Assembly: GCA_018676275.1 (NCBI GenBank)
Contig: JABHFC010000161.1
Location: 1-16,970, forward strand
DNA: 16,970 nucleotides
From: Gammaproteobacteria bacterium
GTDB lineage: Bacteria > Pseudomonadota > Gammaproteobacteria > Eutrophobiales > Eutrophobiaceae
Direction of reading: 5' to 3'
Made by a program: the position numbers and the translations under genes. The first letter of the stretch is position 1. The number at the start of each line of letters is the position of its first letter. Shown here one piece after another: positions 16,512 through 16,970 of this stretch. The notes below the pieces were generated by a model. That model ran no database searches. It was not told the DNA's origin and saw only the letters and a list, made by a program, of their open reading frames with translations.

Positions 16512-16970
16512 TCAGTTTCTTTGAGTGCCAAGAAGAATATCTTTATCACGCATTGTCTGCAGAATATCGAGTCCACCATCGATTACTGTCTGCGGATTTG
16601 GATGCTGAATTTCTTTTGCAATTTCTTCGAGCATAAGTAATCCAGAGCTTGTTTTGTCAGATTGCAGGTATTCAATAAGCCTGGCAGAAACAGGATTAAG
16701 TTCCTGAAAACCCACATCATCGTTACGATCCCGATAAACAATCAAATAGCTTGGCTGCTCCGGCGGCTCTTCAGGCAAATAGTCCGGTGAGATCTTATGC
16801 ACGGGATACTGATAGGCAAAGGGCCAGGCTAAAGGACTCAGAACCGGTACACCCTCTAGTAAATCTCCTTCTGCATCGATGCCCTGCATGTCAATGTCTC
16901 GAGTATCAATGGAAATTGCTAACTCAAGCCATTCATAGTGGGCCAGTTCTTTTGTAAACGGAAAATCTTC
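16512..16970 (-). CDS. hvfC: HvfC family RiPP maturation protein (DUF2063 family), C-terminal part
   Basis: Only the last 152 residues are in the window; the frame is open to the right edge. The ATG at 16889 is internal, because good family sequence (ELAHYEWLELA) lies upstream of it. The visible part matches the C-terminal domain of HvfC: GDLLEGVPVLSPLAWPFAY, QYPVHKISPDY, LIVYRDRNDDVGFQELNP, SARLIEYL and an ILLG near the end. Full family members are about 250 residues, with an N-terminal DUF2063 helical domain that would lie outside. HvfC is the partner of the MNIO iron enzyme HvfB: it binds the leader of the precursor HvfA and presents it for oxazolone/thioamide formation on cysteines. The precursor and HvfB genes should lie beyond the right edge. 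Confidence 0.88.
   Translation of the reverse strand, partial: EDFPFTKELAHYEWLELAISIDTRDIDMQGIDAEGDLLEGVPVLSPLAWPFAYQYPVHKISPDYLPEEPPEQPSYLIVYRDRNDDVGFQELNPVSARLIEYLQSDKTSSGLLMLEEIAKEIQHPNPQTVIDGGLDILQTMRDKDILLGTQRN

Noticed and set aside
16751..16957. Plus-strand open frame at the right edge
   Set aside because: It is antisense to hvfC, whose frame is clearly coding on the minus strand.

Overview
The window looks like a moderately AT-rich gammaproteobacterial chromosome. It carries an E. coli-type homodimeric pyruvate dehydrogenase E1 (aceE) followed by aceF, an M17 aminopeptidase, a YbfF-like hydrolase, argG, and an HvfC/HvfX pair typical of proteobacteria. Protein-coding genes fill almost all of it. 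No RNA gene, insertion sequence or CRISPR array was seen, and no gene-free stretch exceeds about 190 bases.

Layout. (1) Positions 1-3442, minus strand: a large membrane hybrid histidine kinase whose C-terminal Hpt domain runs off the left edge. A leucyl aminopeptidase (3604-5085, minus) lies upstream of it. (2) Positions 5256-10068, plus strand: aceE and aceF, two bases apart, then a Nudix hydrolase; no lpd follows. (3) A convergent universal stress protein (10097-10534, minus). (4) Positions 10724-12798, plus: a YbfF-type alpha/beta hydrolase and argG, closed by a long hairpin shared with the convergent gene beyond. (5) Positions 12865-16970, all minus: in transcription order, the C-terminal part of HvfC (cut by the right edge), a membrane-anchored glutamate-synthase-type FMN oxidoreductase, the DoxX-family protein HvfX, and a CPA1 Na+/H+ antiporter.

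The most interesting region is the right edge. HvfC and HvfX are partner proteins of the recently described MNIO (DUF692) RiPP systems, which make copper-binding oxazolone/thioamide peptides (bufferins). The precursor peptide (HvfA) and the MNIO maturase (HvfB) are not in the window but would be expected just beyond its right end. Here a stand-alone FMN/3Fe-4S glutamate-synthase-like protein, without the glutaminase domain, sits between hvfC and hvfX. It may be an unrecognised accessory of the pathway.

A second notable signal is in the histidine kinase. Two in-frame copies of the dnaX-type slippery heptamer (A AAA AAG) lie just ahead of the Hpt domain, and the -1 frame stops at once. This could produce a kinase form without Hpt.
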